DNA of 25,873 bases from an uncultured Clostridium sp. (lineage in GTDB: Bacteria; Bacillota; Clostridia; Lachnospirales; Lachnospiraceae). The stretch is taken from assembly GCA_900553925.1 (NCBI GenBank), contig USFH01000008.1:1-25873 (forward strand), in the 5' to 3' direction. Below the pieces are notes generated by a model, which had not been told where the DNA came from, ran no database searches, and saw only the letters and a program-made list of their open reading frames with translations. The position numbers and the translations under genes were made by a program. Position 1 is the first letter of the stretch. Each line of letters begins with the position of its first letter. Below are positions 7,544-14,257 of this stretch, in pieces.

Positions 7544-9053
7544 AGATCAGATCCACCTCCTGATATCCCGGTCCATACGCACCGAATATAAGCACGACAA
7601 AGATGAGTGCAAGATACACGAGCCAGCGCACCGGCAGCCGTTTCTGCAAGATCACGCCACGCACATCAATCTTCCGCTCACGGAAATGATTTACCACGCC
7701 AACAATCAGCAAAGACGCAAGAATAATTCCAATCTCCACTCTGCCAAGTCCAAGCGTAAGCAACGTACCGTCCCAGAGCCTGTGTAGCTCAAAATCACGG
7801 AACAGTGATGCAAACATATGCATACCGATGCCCAGTGTATCCGCCCGGAAAAACAGTTCTCCGGTGAAAATGATCACCCATGTTTTTAACATTCGAAGAA
7901 CATTCCACCATGTCGTAACTTCGGTAATCTTCCATGCTTCGCCAAGCTTCTTCATCGCCGGTTCAAGCATCAGTTCAATCATGATTACAACGAAATAATA
8001 CATGCCGTAGAAAAGGTAACTCCAGCTCGCACCATGCCAGAGTCCGTTACACACCCACACAGGGAATAACGCGATTGCGGAAGCAACCATCAGCTTCACA
8101 TATTTGCTCGTATGCTTCTTTGCAAAGCGGTTCCATTTTCTGGTGAGCTTCGACATGGAAACCGGATAGAAAATATATGTCTTGAACCATCTGCCAAGCG
8201 AGATATGCCATCTACGCCAGAATTCGGATGCATTCTTCGATACGAACGGCTGTACAAAATTCTCCGGCAACGTCACGCCAAAGCATTCCGCACTTCCGAT
8301 CACAATATCCATACAACCGGAAAACTCCATATAAAGCTGAACAGTATAGGATACTGCCGCGACCACGATCATCACTCCGTGATAAGATGCATACCCGTCA
8401 AACAACGTCTGCACCACAACATACAGACGGTCTGCAATCACAACCTTCTTGATGAGTCCCCAGCCAATCCGCATATAGCCCCGGACGAGATTCTCACTCC
8501 GGATATCTTCCCCCTTCGTGAGTGCATCTGCTGTATCACTGTACATACAGATTGGTCCTTCCATGATGATTGGGAAGAAGCTTAAGAAGAGTGCAAGCTT
8601 CGCAATGTTTCGCTCCGGTTTGATCTTCTTCCAATACACATCCGCCATGTAACCGATTGCAGAAAGCGTGTAAAATGAGATACCAAGCGGCAGCAGGAAA
8701 CGCCGCACCGGAAGACGCAACGACGACTGCGCCGCTCCCAAAAGCAAATTCAGATTCTCTGCAAAAAATCCGCTGTATTTCATCACAAGCAGCATGCCAA
8801 GAAGCAGCCAGACCCCTATTGTCAGTATCGCTTTTCTGCGTTTTTTCTCACCGGTAGCAGCCAGCCTTCCAACTATGTAAGTGATTCCGGTTGCTCCAGC
8901 CAGAAATAGAATCAATCTGTGGCTGAACAAAAAATAGAAACAATAACTAAAAAAGAGCAGCACGCCAAAACGAACCTGCTTTGGTGCAAGCTGATAACCG
9001 ATGAGAACCACCGGCAAAAATACTAAAAAATACATGGATTCATGATAAGCCAT
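7530..9053 (-). CDS. MBOAT-family membrane O-acyltransferase (copy 2)
   Basis: This 507-residue polytopic protein has FWRRWHISLG (His283) and NGLWHG (catalytic His340), as in DltB and AlgI. It is clearly homologous to the MBOAT at 1394-2887 over its whole length (shared MAYH start, FLPVV, YMEFSGCMDIV, FFRADT) but diverged in many loops. The ATG at 9053 is preferred (GAGGA 8 bases upstream, matches the paralogue start); a GTG at 9071 in the same frame is less likely. It is the first gene after the kinase gene and after the predicted Bce-type operator, so it heads the regulated transcript. Its acyl donor is probably the same carrier protein, but a separate donor cannot be excluded. Confidence 0.88.
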   Translation of the reverse strand: MAYHESMYFLVFLPVVLIGYQLAPKQVRFGVLLFFSYCFYFLFSHRLILFLAGATGITYIVGRLAATGEKKRRKAILTIGVWLLLGMLLVMKYSGFFAENLNLLLGAAQSSLRLPVRRFLLPLGISFYTLSAIGYMADVYWKKIKPERNIAKLALFLSFFPIIMEGPICMYSDTADALTKGEDIRSENLVRGYMRIGWGLIKKVVIADRLYVVVQTLFDGYASYHGVMIVVAAVSYTVQLYMEFSGCMDIVIGSAECFGVTLPENFVQPFVSKNASEFWRRWHISLGRWFKTYIFYPVSMSKLTRKWNRFAKKHTSKYVKLMVASAIALFPVWVCNGLWHGASWSYLFYGMYYFVVIMIELMLEPAMKKLGEAWKITEVTTWWNVLRMLKTWVIIFTGELFFRADTLGIGMHMFASLFRDFELHRLWDGTLLTLGLGRVEIGIILASLLIVGVVNHFRERKIDVRGVILQKRLPVRWLVYLALIFVVLIFGAYGPGYQEVDLIYAGF

Positions 9054-9127
9054 GTTCCAAATCCTCGCCACAGTATCTGACTGTGTCTTTCTTCCTTATT
9101 TGTGTCCCAGGCATCTGTCCTGCCTGT

Positions 9128-9156
9128 ATCATACATTCTCCCATGCGTTCTATCCA
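9128..9156 (-). promoter_or_regulatory. Predicted promoter of the Dlt-like operon
   Basis: On the minus strand TGGATA (9151-9156) and TATGAT (9128-9133) are separated by 17 bp, a fair sigma-A pair with a weak -35. It lies about 75 bases upstream of the first MBOAT start and 20 bases downstream of the inverted-repeat box at 9177-9200. A weak -35 with an upstream activator box is typical of regulator-dependent promoters. Confidence 0.4.
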
Positions 9157-9176
9157 TCGTAGTTTATGACAACTCT

Positions 9177-9200
9177 CTTACATTTTTGTAAGATTACAAA
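9177..9200 (-). promoter_or_regulatory. Bce/Vir-type operator candidate (TTACA-N4-TGTAA)
   Basis: A perfect inverted repeat CTTACA-TTTT-TGTAAG (9177-9192) fits the TNACA-N4-TGTAA pattern described for BceR-type response regulators. A second perfect palindrome, TTTGTAA-GA-TTACAAA (9185-9200), overlaps it, giving three half-sites in a row. The box lies between the stop codon of the Bce-like kinase gene and the predicted promoter of the first MBOAT gene. As a hairpin it is not followed by a T-run on either strand, so a terminator is unlikely. Confidence 0.55.
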
Positions 9201-10214
9201 CTACTCTCTCGTCAGGAATGTCTCTTTGCCAAAGACAATCTCTACCTCAGTATACTCCCCATACACGGACGTAATCGCAATCGAATGTCCAAGCTTATTG
9301 CAAAGCTGTTTACATATATACAAACCCATTCCGGTAGAAGCTTTTCCACGCCGTCCGTTCTCCCCGGTAAAGGTCTTGTCAAACACCCGGTCGATATCCT
9401 GTTGTGTTATACCGATGCCATTATCACGGATTCTAAGAACCGTCTTATCTGCCATATCCTCTACCGCAAAAGAAATACACGATTGCTTTCCAGGATCCCG
9501 GTATTTGATACTGTTGTTCACGATCTGACCAAGCATAAATGCAAGCCACTTGGAATCCGTGACAACGGAATGGTTTGTATCGTTTTTCTCAATTCGTATT
9601 TTATTCCCGATCAGCAGATCCTTCTGCTGCTGTAACACCTGATTGATGGCAGCATCCAGATTGCACGCGGTGAGCAGATAATCCTTCTCTGCTGCATCTG
9701 CACGTGCATAAAATAGAATCTGCTCAACAAATCCGTTGATACGGGCAAGCTGCGCCTTCTGTTTCTTCAGATCCTGACTGCCATTATAATTCATGAGATT
9801 TAATGCCGCAATCGGAATTTTGATCTCGTGGATCCAAAGTTCTAAATATTCCTTGAAATCCCGTAGGGAATCCTCGGTGTCATTTAACTTATCCCGCATG
9901 GACTTCCCGGTGTCATACAGAACATCCATCCAGATTTTTCCTTCCTCGAAATCCGGTTGTACCATCATCTCTGTGATCAGATATTTCTGATCCAGACCGT
10001 CAAGGATTCCCTGCAGCTCCCGGTAGAAACGGCTCCGCTTCCGGTAATCCGCACCGAAGGCACACAGTGACGTTACAAAAATAATTCCCTCCATCACCCA
10101 GATAAAATCCATCCGTGCTTTGCAGGCAAACCCTAACAGCTTGAATACTACCATGATACATACCACCGCAGCAACAAAGCCGATTCTGTCTTTTAGATAA
10201 CCTCGAACTGTCAT
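9201..10214 (-). CDS. Intramembrane-sensing (BceS/GraS-type) histidine kinase
   Basis: This 337-residue sensor kinase has two N-terminal membrane helices (about 11-31 and 37-54) and almost no extracellular loop, the hallmark of BceS/GraS/VirS kinases. The phosphoacceptor block is LELWIHEIKIPIAAL (His129), followed by the N box GQIVNNSIKYRD (229-240), G1 RDNGIGI (263-269), F box RVFDKTF and G2 STGMGLYICKQL. Such kinases report cell-envelope damage by peptide antibiotics, normally with a BceAB-type transporter as the true sensor; none is in the window. The start overlaps the response regulator stop (ATGA), so the two are co-translated. Confidence 0.9.
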   Translation of the reverse strand: MTVRGYLKDRIGFVAAVVCIMVVFKLLGFACKARMDFIWVMEGIIFVTSLCAFGADYRKRSRFYRELQGILDGLDQKYLITEMMVQPDFEEGKIWMDVLYDTGKSMRDKLNDTEDSLRDFKEYLELWIHEIKIPIAALNLMNYNGSQDLKKQKAQLARINGFVEQILFYARADAAEKDYLLTACNLDAAINQVLQQQKDLLIGNKIRIEKNDTNHSVVTDSKWLAFMLGQIVNNSIKYRDPGKQSCISFAVEDMADKTVLRIRDNGIGITQQDIDRVFDKTFTGENGRRGKASTGMGLYICKQLCNKLGHSIAITSVYGEYTEVEIVFGKETFLTRE

Positions 10215-10879
10215 TCCAAAATATACCCCTGTCCACGTTTTGTCCGGATTGCATCCGCCACACCAAGATCGGAGAGTTTTTTCCGCACACGGTTCATATT
10301 CACCGTCAGCGTGTTATCATCCACAAATGCTTCCGAATCCCACAGATAGCTGATCAGCTCATCCCGCGTCACAATCGTATTCTGATGTTTTAACAGATAG
10401 GATAAAATCCCCGCCTCATTCTTCGTCAGCTCCACGTTGTTATCTCCGACACATAAGATGCCGCGAGCCATATCGAGTGTCAGATTCTTATAGGTGAGTC
10501 CTTTGTCCGTGTCCAGCTTTCCAAGGCGCTTGAATACCGCCTCGATATGAAGCAGCAGAATAGATGGATTGTATGGCTTCGCAATAAAATCATCCGCACC
10601 GAAGCTCATTGATATTACTTCGTCCATCTCTGTGTTTTTGCTTGTCACCATAATAACCGGAATATCCGATGTCTTACGCAATTCCCGCAGCACGCTCTGT
10701 CCATCTATCCCCGGGAGGTTGATATCGAGCAATACCATATCCGCCTGCGAAGCAAGGATCTGTCCGGCAACATCGTTAAATTCTCCGACACACTGTGCAT
10801 CATACTGATTCGAGATCAGAAGATACTGCAATTCCTGTGCCAGTGCCATATCATCTTCCACAATTAAAATACGTTTCAT
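10211..10879 (-). CDS. OmpR-family response regulator (BceR/GraR-type)
   Basis: This 222-residue regulator has a receiver domain with the acidic pair VEDD (8-10), phospho-acceptor Asp52 in LLDINLP and Lys101 in FIAKPY. Its C-terminal winged helix contains LTKNEAGIL and VDDNTLTVNMNRVRKKL, a stretch typical of BceR/VirR regulators. The ATG at 10879 is chosen because GAGGAG lies 6 bases upstream; the frame stays open to 11020 but that part is repeat-derived. Together with the kinase it most likely controls the neighbouring Dlt-like operon through the box at 9177-9200, by analogy with GraR and VirR control of dlt genes. Confidence 0.9.
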   Translation of the reverse strand: MKRILIVEDDMALAQELQYLLISNQYDAQCVGEFNDVAGQILASQADMVLLDINLPGIDGQSVLRELRKTSDIPVIMVTSKNTEMDEVISMSFGADDFIAKPYNPSILLLHIEAVFKRLGKLDTDKGLTYKNLTLDMARGILCVGDNNVELTKNEAGILSYLLKHQNTIVTRDELISYLWDSEAFVDDNTLTVNMNRVRKKLSDLGVADAIRTKRGQGYILE

Positions 10880-10893
10880 CTCATACTCCTCGC

Positions 10894-10960
10894 CCGGTGG
10901 TTTCCGTGCATCTACTAACCCATCCGATTCCTCCGGTGGTTTCCATGCATCTGTCAGCTC
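10894..10960. repeat. 39-bp direct repeat upstream of the response regulator
   Basis: A segment starting CCGGTGGTTTCC at 10894 recurs at 10933, a 39-bp period with two copies. It fills most of the gap between the nadA stop and the response regulator ribosome binding site. Confidence 0.7.
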
Positions 10961-10970
10961 AACGGATCTG

Positions 10971-11882
10971 CTACTGTGCCAGACGAAGCATCTCATCAAG
11001 CGGTTTTTTCGCCTGTTCACACATCCCCTCCGGAAGAATCACTTCATCCTTCAGATCTTCAAGCTTCTCGAGCACCTTGTCCAGACTGACCTTCTTCATA
11101 TTCGGGCAGAACTGTCTGTGTCCGACAGAGAAGAATTTCTTGTCCGGATTTTTCTGCATCAGTTCATAGAATACACCCATCTCGGTGCAGATCAGGAATT
11201 TCTTACTGTCCGATGCAGTTGCATAATCAATAATCTGGGACGTACTTCCAATAAAATCTGCAAGTGCTAATGTATCACTTGTACATTCCGGGTGTGCCAG
11301 TACCAGTGCATCCGGATGTAATTCCTTCGCCTTCTTCACATCCTCACTGTGAATACTCTTATGTACATGGCAGAACCCGTCGTTGAAGATAAAATGCTTC
11401 TCCGGTACCTGCCCCGCTATAAAATGTGCCAGATTGTAATCCGGAATAAAATAGATATCTTTATTCGGAAGCGCCTTCACAATCTTCAATGCATTCGACG
11501 ATGTCACGCAGACATCCGAGTGGGCTTTCAATTCTGCGGTCGAATTGACATAGCAGACAACCGCCACATCCGGATATTCTTTCCGCACTTCCTTGATCTT
11601 CTCGACTTCCGCCATATGCGCCATCGGACAATCCGCTCCATCGTCTGCCATATAGACGTGCTTTTTGGCATTCAGAAGCTTTGCGCTCTCTCCCATAAAG
11701 GAGACACCGCAAAACAAAATATTCTGTTGTTCGACTGTAGTTGCAACCTTTGCAAGATAGTATGAATCACCGACATAATCTGCAATCTCCTGCACCTCGC
11801 CATCCACATAATAATGGGCTAAGATCACAACATCTTTTTCTTTCTGCAGTTCCTTGATTCTCGCTTTTGTCTGTTCGTTCAT
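10971..11882 (-). CDS. nadA: Quinolinate synthase A
   Basis: NadA condenses iminoaspartate with dihydroxyacetone phosphate to quinolinate in de novo NAD synthesis, using a [4Fe-4S] cluster. The 303-residue length fits the short NadA type. The three cluster cysteines are at the expected spacing: Cys85 (GADCPMA), Cys171 (GFCHVH) and Cys259 (QFCPNM). HPECTSD and IGSTSQ are also typical. The ATG at 11882 has an AAGGAG site. The usual partners nadB and nadC are not in the window; upstream DNA to 11971 is AT-rich and probably holds the promoter. The two-component genes follow 91 bases downstream in the same direction, so read-through is possible. Confidence 0.95.
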   Translation of the reverse strand: MNEQTKARIKELQKEKDVVILAHYYVDGEVQEIADYVGDSYYLAKVATTVEQQNILFCGVSFMGESAKLLNAKKHVYMADDGADCPMAHMAEVEKIKEVRKEYPDVAVVCYVNSTAELKAHSDVCVTSSNALKIVKALPNKDIYFIPDYNLAHFIAGQVPEKHFIFNDGFCHVHKSIHSEDVKKAKELHPDALVLAHPECTSDTLALADFIGSTSQIIDYATASDSKKFLICTEMGVFYELMQKNPDKKFFSVGHRQFCPNMKKVSLDKVLEKLEDLKDEVILPEGMCEQAKKPLDEMLRLAQ

Positions 11883-11971
11883 GGAAAAACTCCTTTTCTA
11901 TTTTAAATCATGGTTGTATCCAAATTGTATCTTTTTTATTAAACTCCGCTTTTGTTTTGTTTAAGACTTTT

Positions 11972-12499
11972 TTAAATCGTATCAAAATCATCCTTCGTAA
12001 ACCGGTGATAGGTAATTCCGAACTGGTCGTCCGTCACGCAGTACAGATAAGGCTCCACATTCTTATCCGCAAAAGAGAGTACTGTTCCCAGATCTTCCTC
12101 ATCATCTTCTTCACATACGGTCGTTCCGTGCGCTTTCGCAAATGCCTCAAAATACGCCCGTACCTGCTGCATATCCTGCGTCTTAAGCACCTTCAGAAAT
12201 CCCTCTAAAAATTCCGAAACCGGAATCTCACGGTTAATATAATCACAACCCTCCGGACTGACAAACACGCAAAAACGATCTGCTTTTTCAGTCACTTCCA
12301 CAACCCTGAGCTGCGGTGCATTTTTCTTAAAATATGCTTCTGCTTCCTGACAGATCTTCTCCGAATCCTCCTCCACCGGAAGCTTCAGATACCCACACAT
12401 CGACACCTTCGGATAATACAGACGCACCCCCGCATCATCCGTGCCAATCTTTGTCTGCCATTCTTTCACGGTGTCTATCACATGCTTCTCCAATGTCAT
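11972..12499 (-). CDS. Uncharacterised 175-residue protein (DUF3877-like?)
   Basis: This is a small acidic soluble protein with no signal peptide or membrane segment. It has an N-terminal helix (LEKHVIDTVKEWQTKIG), a central beta-rich part with FCVFVSPEGCDYI, a helical stretch, an acidic CEEDDEEDLG loop and a C-terminal part with YLYCVTDDQFGITYHRF. I believe it fits a Lachnospiraceae family of unknown function (possibly DUF3877) but cannot confirm this. The ATG at 12499 is preferred since AGGAGG lies 8 bases upstream; the frame is open to 12529. It lies 66 bases downstream of tcdA in the same direction, so they may be co-transcribed. I do not know its function. Confidence 0.7.
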   Translation of the reverse strand: MTLEKHVIDTVKEWQTKIGTDDAGVRLYYPKVSMCGYLKLPVEEDSEKICQEAEAYFKKNAPQLRVVEVTEKADRFCVFVSPEGCDYINREIPVSEFLEGFLKVLKTQDMQQVRAYFEAFAKAHGTTVCEEDDEEDLGTVLSFADKNVEPYLYCVTDDQFGITYHRFTKDDFDTI

Positions 12500-12565
12500 C
12501 GTCTCTGCCTCCTGTTCCATCACATGCATACCAATTACTCGTATAACTCGTATATCTTACCTGCA

Positions 12566-13360
12566 TCAACCTATATTGGATGATTCCTTCTGTGTTTCGC
12601 GTGGCACGTCCTTCACTAAATCCTTCACTACCTCACCGGCAATAATAAGACCCGCCACCGACGGAACAAATGCAACACTGCCCGGTATATCTCTCCGCTC
12701 GGTACATTTGTGCTTTGCACCAGGCGGACAAACACAGTTCGTCCGGCAGCTGATCGCCATATCTTCGATCGGACGGATTGCCTGTTCCTCGGAATATACA
12801 ACCTTTAACTTCTTCACACCGCGCTTTTTTAATTCCCGCCGCATCACCTTCGCAAGTGGACAGACCTTCGTCTTGTAGATATCTGCCACCCGGAACTGAC
12901 TGGCATCTAATTTATTGCCGGCTCCCATACTGCTGATGATCGGAATATGTCTCTCCTGCGCCTTCATCACAAGAGCAATCTTCGCAGTCACAGTATCTAC
13001 TGCATCTACCATATAGTCGTACTCTTCATACGGAAACTCATCTGCGTTCTCAGGCAGGAAGAAACAATTATGGATCTGTACATCTGCGTTCGGATTGATA
13101 TCCAGAATCCTCTCCTTCATCACTTCCGTTTTATATTTTCCGATTGTCTTATGGGTCGCGATGATCTGACGGTTCAGATTTGTCAGGCACACCTTATCGT
13201 CATCGATCAGATCAAATGCACCAACCCCGCTTCGTGCCAGCGCCTCACAGACATAACCACCCACGCCTCCGATTCCAAACACGGCAACGCGGGAATCATG
13301 CAGCTTCTCCATTGCATCTTTTCCAAGCAGCAGCTCTGTTCTAGAAAATTGTGTCAGCAT
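12566..13360 (-). CDS. tcdA: tRNA threonylcarbamoyladenosine dehydratase
   Basis: This 264-residue E1-like enzyme (formerly YgdL/CsdL) cyclises t6A to ct6A at position 37 of ANN-decoding tRNAs, using ATP. The nucleotide-binding motif VFGIGGVGGYVCEAL (27-41) is followed by DDDKVCLTNLNRQI, typical for the ThiF/MoeB family. SSMGAGNKLDAS and the CxxC-like pairs further on (NCVCPPG) match TcdA. The partner cysteine desulphurase/sulphur-acceptor genes are not adjacent. The start at 13360 is preceded by AGGAG. Confidence 0.93.
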   Translation of the reverse strand: MLTQFSRTELLLGKDAMEKLHDSRVAVFGIGGVGGYVCEALARSGVGAFDLIDDDKVCLTNLNRQIIATHKTIGKYKTEVMKERILDINPNADVQIHNCFFLPENADEFPYEEYDYMVDAVDTVTAKIALVMKAQERHIPIISSMGAGNKLDASQFRVADIYKTKVCPLAKVMRRELKKRGVKKLKVVYSEEQAIRPIEDMAISCRTNCVCPPGAKHKCTERRDIPGSVAFVPSVAGLIIAGEVVKDLVKDVPRETQKESSNIG

Positions 13361-13398
13361 CTTTTTACTCCTGTCCTGTTCTTCGTGATACGTCTTAT

Positions 13399-13428
13399 AT
13401 TATACATATGTACATCATTGTATATCCA
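13399..13428 (-). promoter_or_regulatory. Predicted tcdA promoter
   Basis: On the minus strand a perfect TATAAT (13399-13404) lies 18 bp from TGGATA (13423-13428), about 40 bases upstream of the tcdA ATG. The -35 is weak; the -10 is strong. Confidence 0.5.
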
Positions 13429-13521
13429 TTTTTGCCCTAGTATACTTCAATCCCTGCAAAATAGCAATGTATCTTGCCATGTTTCGTTAACAATTACAAA
13501 TAATTTACATACATCCTCCTC

Positions 13522-13590
13522 TTGACATAAGTCCGAAGTCGGACTATACTTAGTATGATTTCGGACTTATAAGAGTACGAAATCAGACAT
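13522..13590 (+). promoter_or_regulatory. marR-MATE promoter with palindromic operators
   Basis: A near-consensus promoter, TTGACA (13522-13527), 17 bp, TATACT (13545-13550), has its spacer filled by the perfect palindrome AGTCCGA-AG-TCGGACT (13530-13545). A longer inverted repeat (13527-13540 with 13557-13570, one mismatch in 14) adds a second operator-like half downstream of the -10. A third related half, CGAAATCAGACAT, is at 13578-13590. Binding of the MarR protein here would block transcription, so autorepression is likely. Confidence 0.8.
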
Positions 13591-13759
13591 ATTTTGTCGA
13601 ATTGCAGCGATGCATAAAACGACCGTTTTCAAAGCCAAGGATAAAAATGGACGGTTCCTATCCGCAGCCAGATTGCAACAAACTCGCAACAAGCTCATAG
13701 CAAACTCACAACAAGCTCACAACAAGCTCACAACAAACTTACACGAAAAAGGAGAAGCC
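13591..13759 (+). other. Long 5' leader of marR
   Basis: About 210 bases separate the predicted -10 from the marR start. The leader has an open frame from 13610 that joins marR in frame, but it lacks a ribosome binding site and its second half is made of an 11-bp repeat. I see no riboswitch or terminator in it. Confidence 0.5.
13675..13740 (+). repeat. 11-bp tandem repeat, six copies, in the marR leader
   Basis: Six consecutive 11-bp units, consensus ACAACAAGCTC, run from 13675 to 13740 with one to three changes per unit. They end 20 bases before the marR start codon. The RNA would be A/C-rich and largely unstructured, which could keep the ribosome binding site open. Confidence 0.85.
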
Positions 13760-14236
13760 ATGAACATGAAAGCACACAACAAAGAACACAATAAAGAAGA
13801 ACAACCTTATATGAGTGAGAAACTGGTTATCTTCAACCGCATCTATAAAGAATATAACGAAATCTACCACGAAGCAGCCATACGATTAGGACTCTCAAAC
13901 AGCGAATTTGACACGCTGTACGCAATCTGCGAATTAGGTGATGGCTGTAAGCAGACCGATATCTGCCGTACAACCTTCATTCCGAAACAGACCGTGAACT
14001 CTGCAATCCGGACACTGGAAAGGAAAGAATATCTGACACTTGCATCCGGAAAAGGCCGGAGCATGCACATCTATCTGACCGAACAGGGATTGCAGCTTGT
14101 GCGCCGCACTATTTTCCCAATGGTTGAGATTGAGAATGAAGCATTTCCAAAGCTGACAGAAAAAGAATACAAATCAATCCTGCATTTCCACACGCAATAT
14201 CTCTCAGCCCTGCGCATGGGAATCCAGAAGCTATAA
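13760..14236 (+). CDS. MarR-family transcriptional regulator
   Basis: This 158-residue winged-helix regulator reads DTLYAICELGDGCKQTDICRTTFIPKQTVNSAIRTLE for the helix-turn-helix, split by family-typical spacing, and MHIYLTEQGLQL for the wing and following helix. The ATG at 13760 follows AAGGAG at 5 bases. MATE exporter gene 21 bases downstream is surely co-transcribed, so this protein is a likely repressor of its own operon that senses a small toxic ligand. The operators between and after the promoter boxes support autoregulation. Confidence 0.88.
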   Translation: MNMKAHNKEHNKEEQPYMSEKLVIFNRIYKEYNEIYHEAAIRLGLSNSEFDTLYAICELGDGCKQTDICRTTFIPKQTVNSAIRTLERKEYLTLASGKGRSMHIYLTEQGLQLVRRTIFPMVEIENEAFPKLTEKEYKSILHFHTQYLSALRMGIQKL

Positions 14237-14257
14237 CTCACGCGGAGGATTTACAGC

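Noticed and set aside
303..9053. Ordinary dltABCD operon
   Set aside because: Gene order differs, a decarboxylase is present, and two MBOAT-SGNH pairs occur; lengths and inserts also differ from DltA and DltB.
9177..9192. Terminator after the Bce-type kinase gene
   Set aside because: The 6-bp AT-rich stem has no following T-run on either strand; it fits a regulator box better.
13610..13759. Longer N-terminus of the MarR regulator
   Set aside because: No ribosome site at 13610, and half of the extension is an 11-bp repeat; AAGGAG stands before the ATG at 13760.
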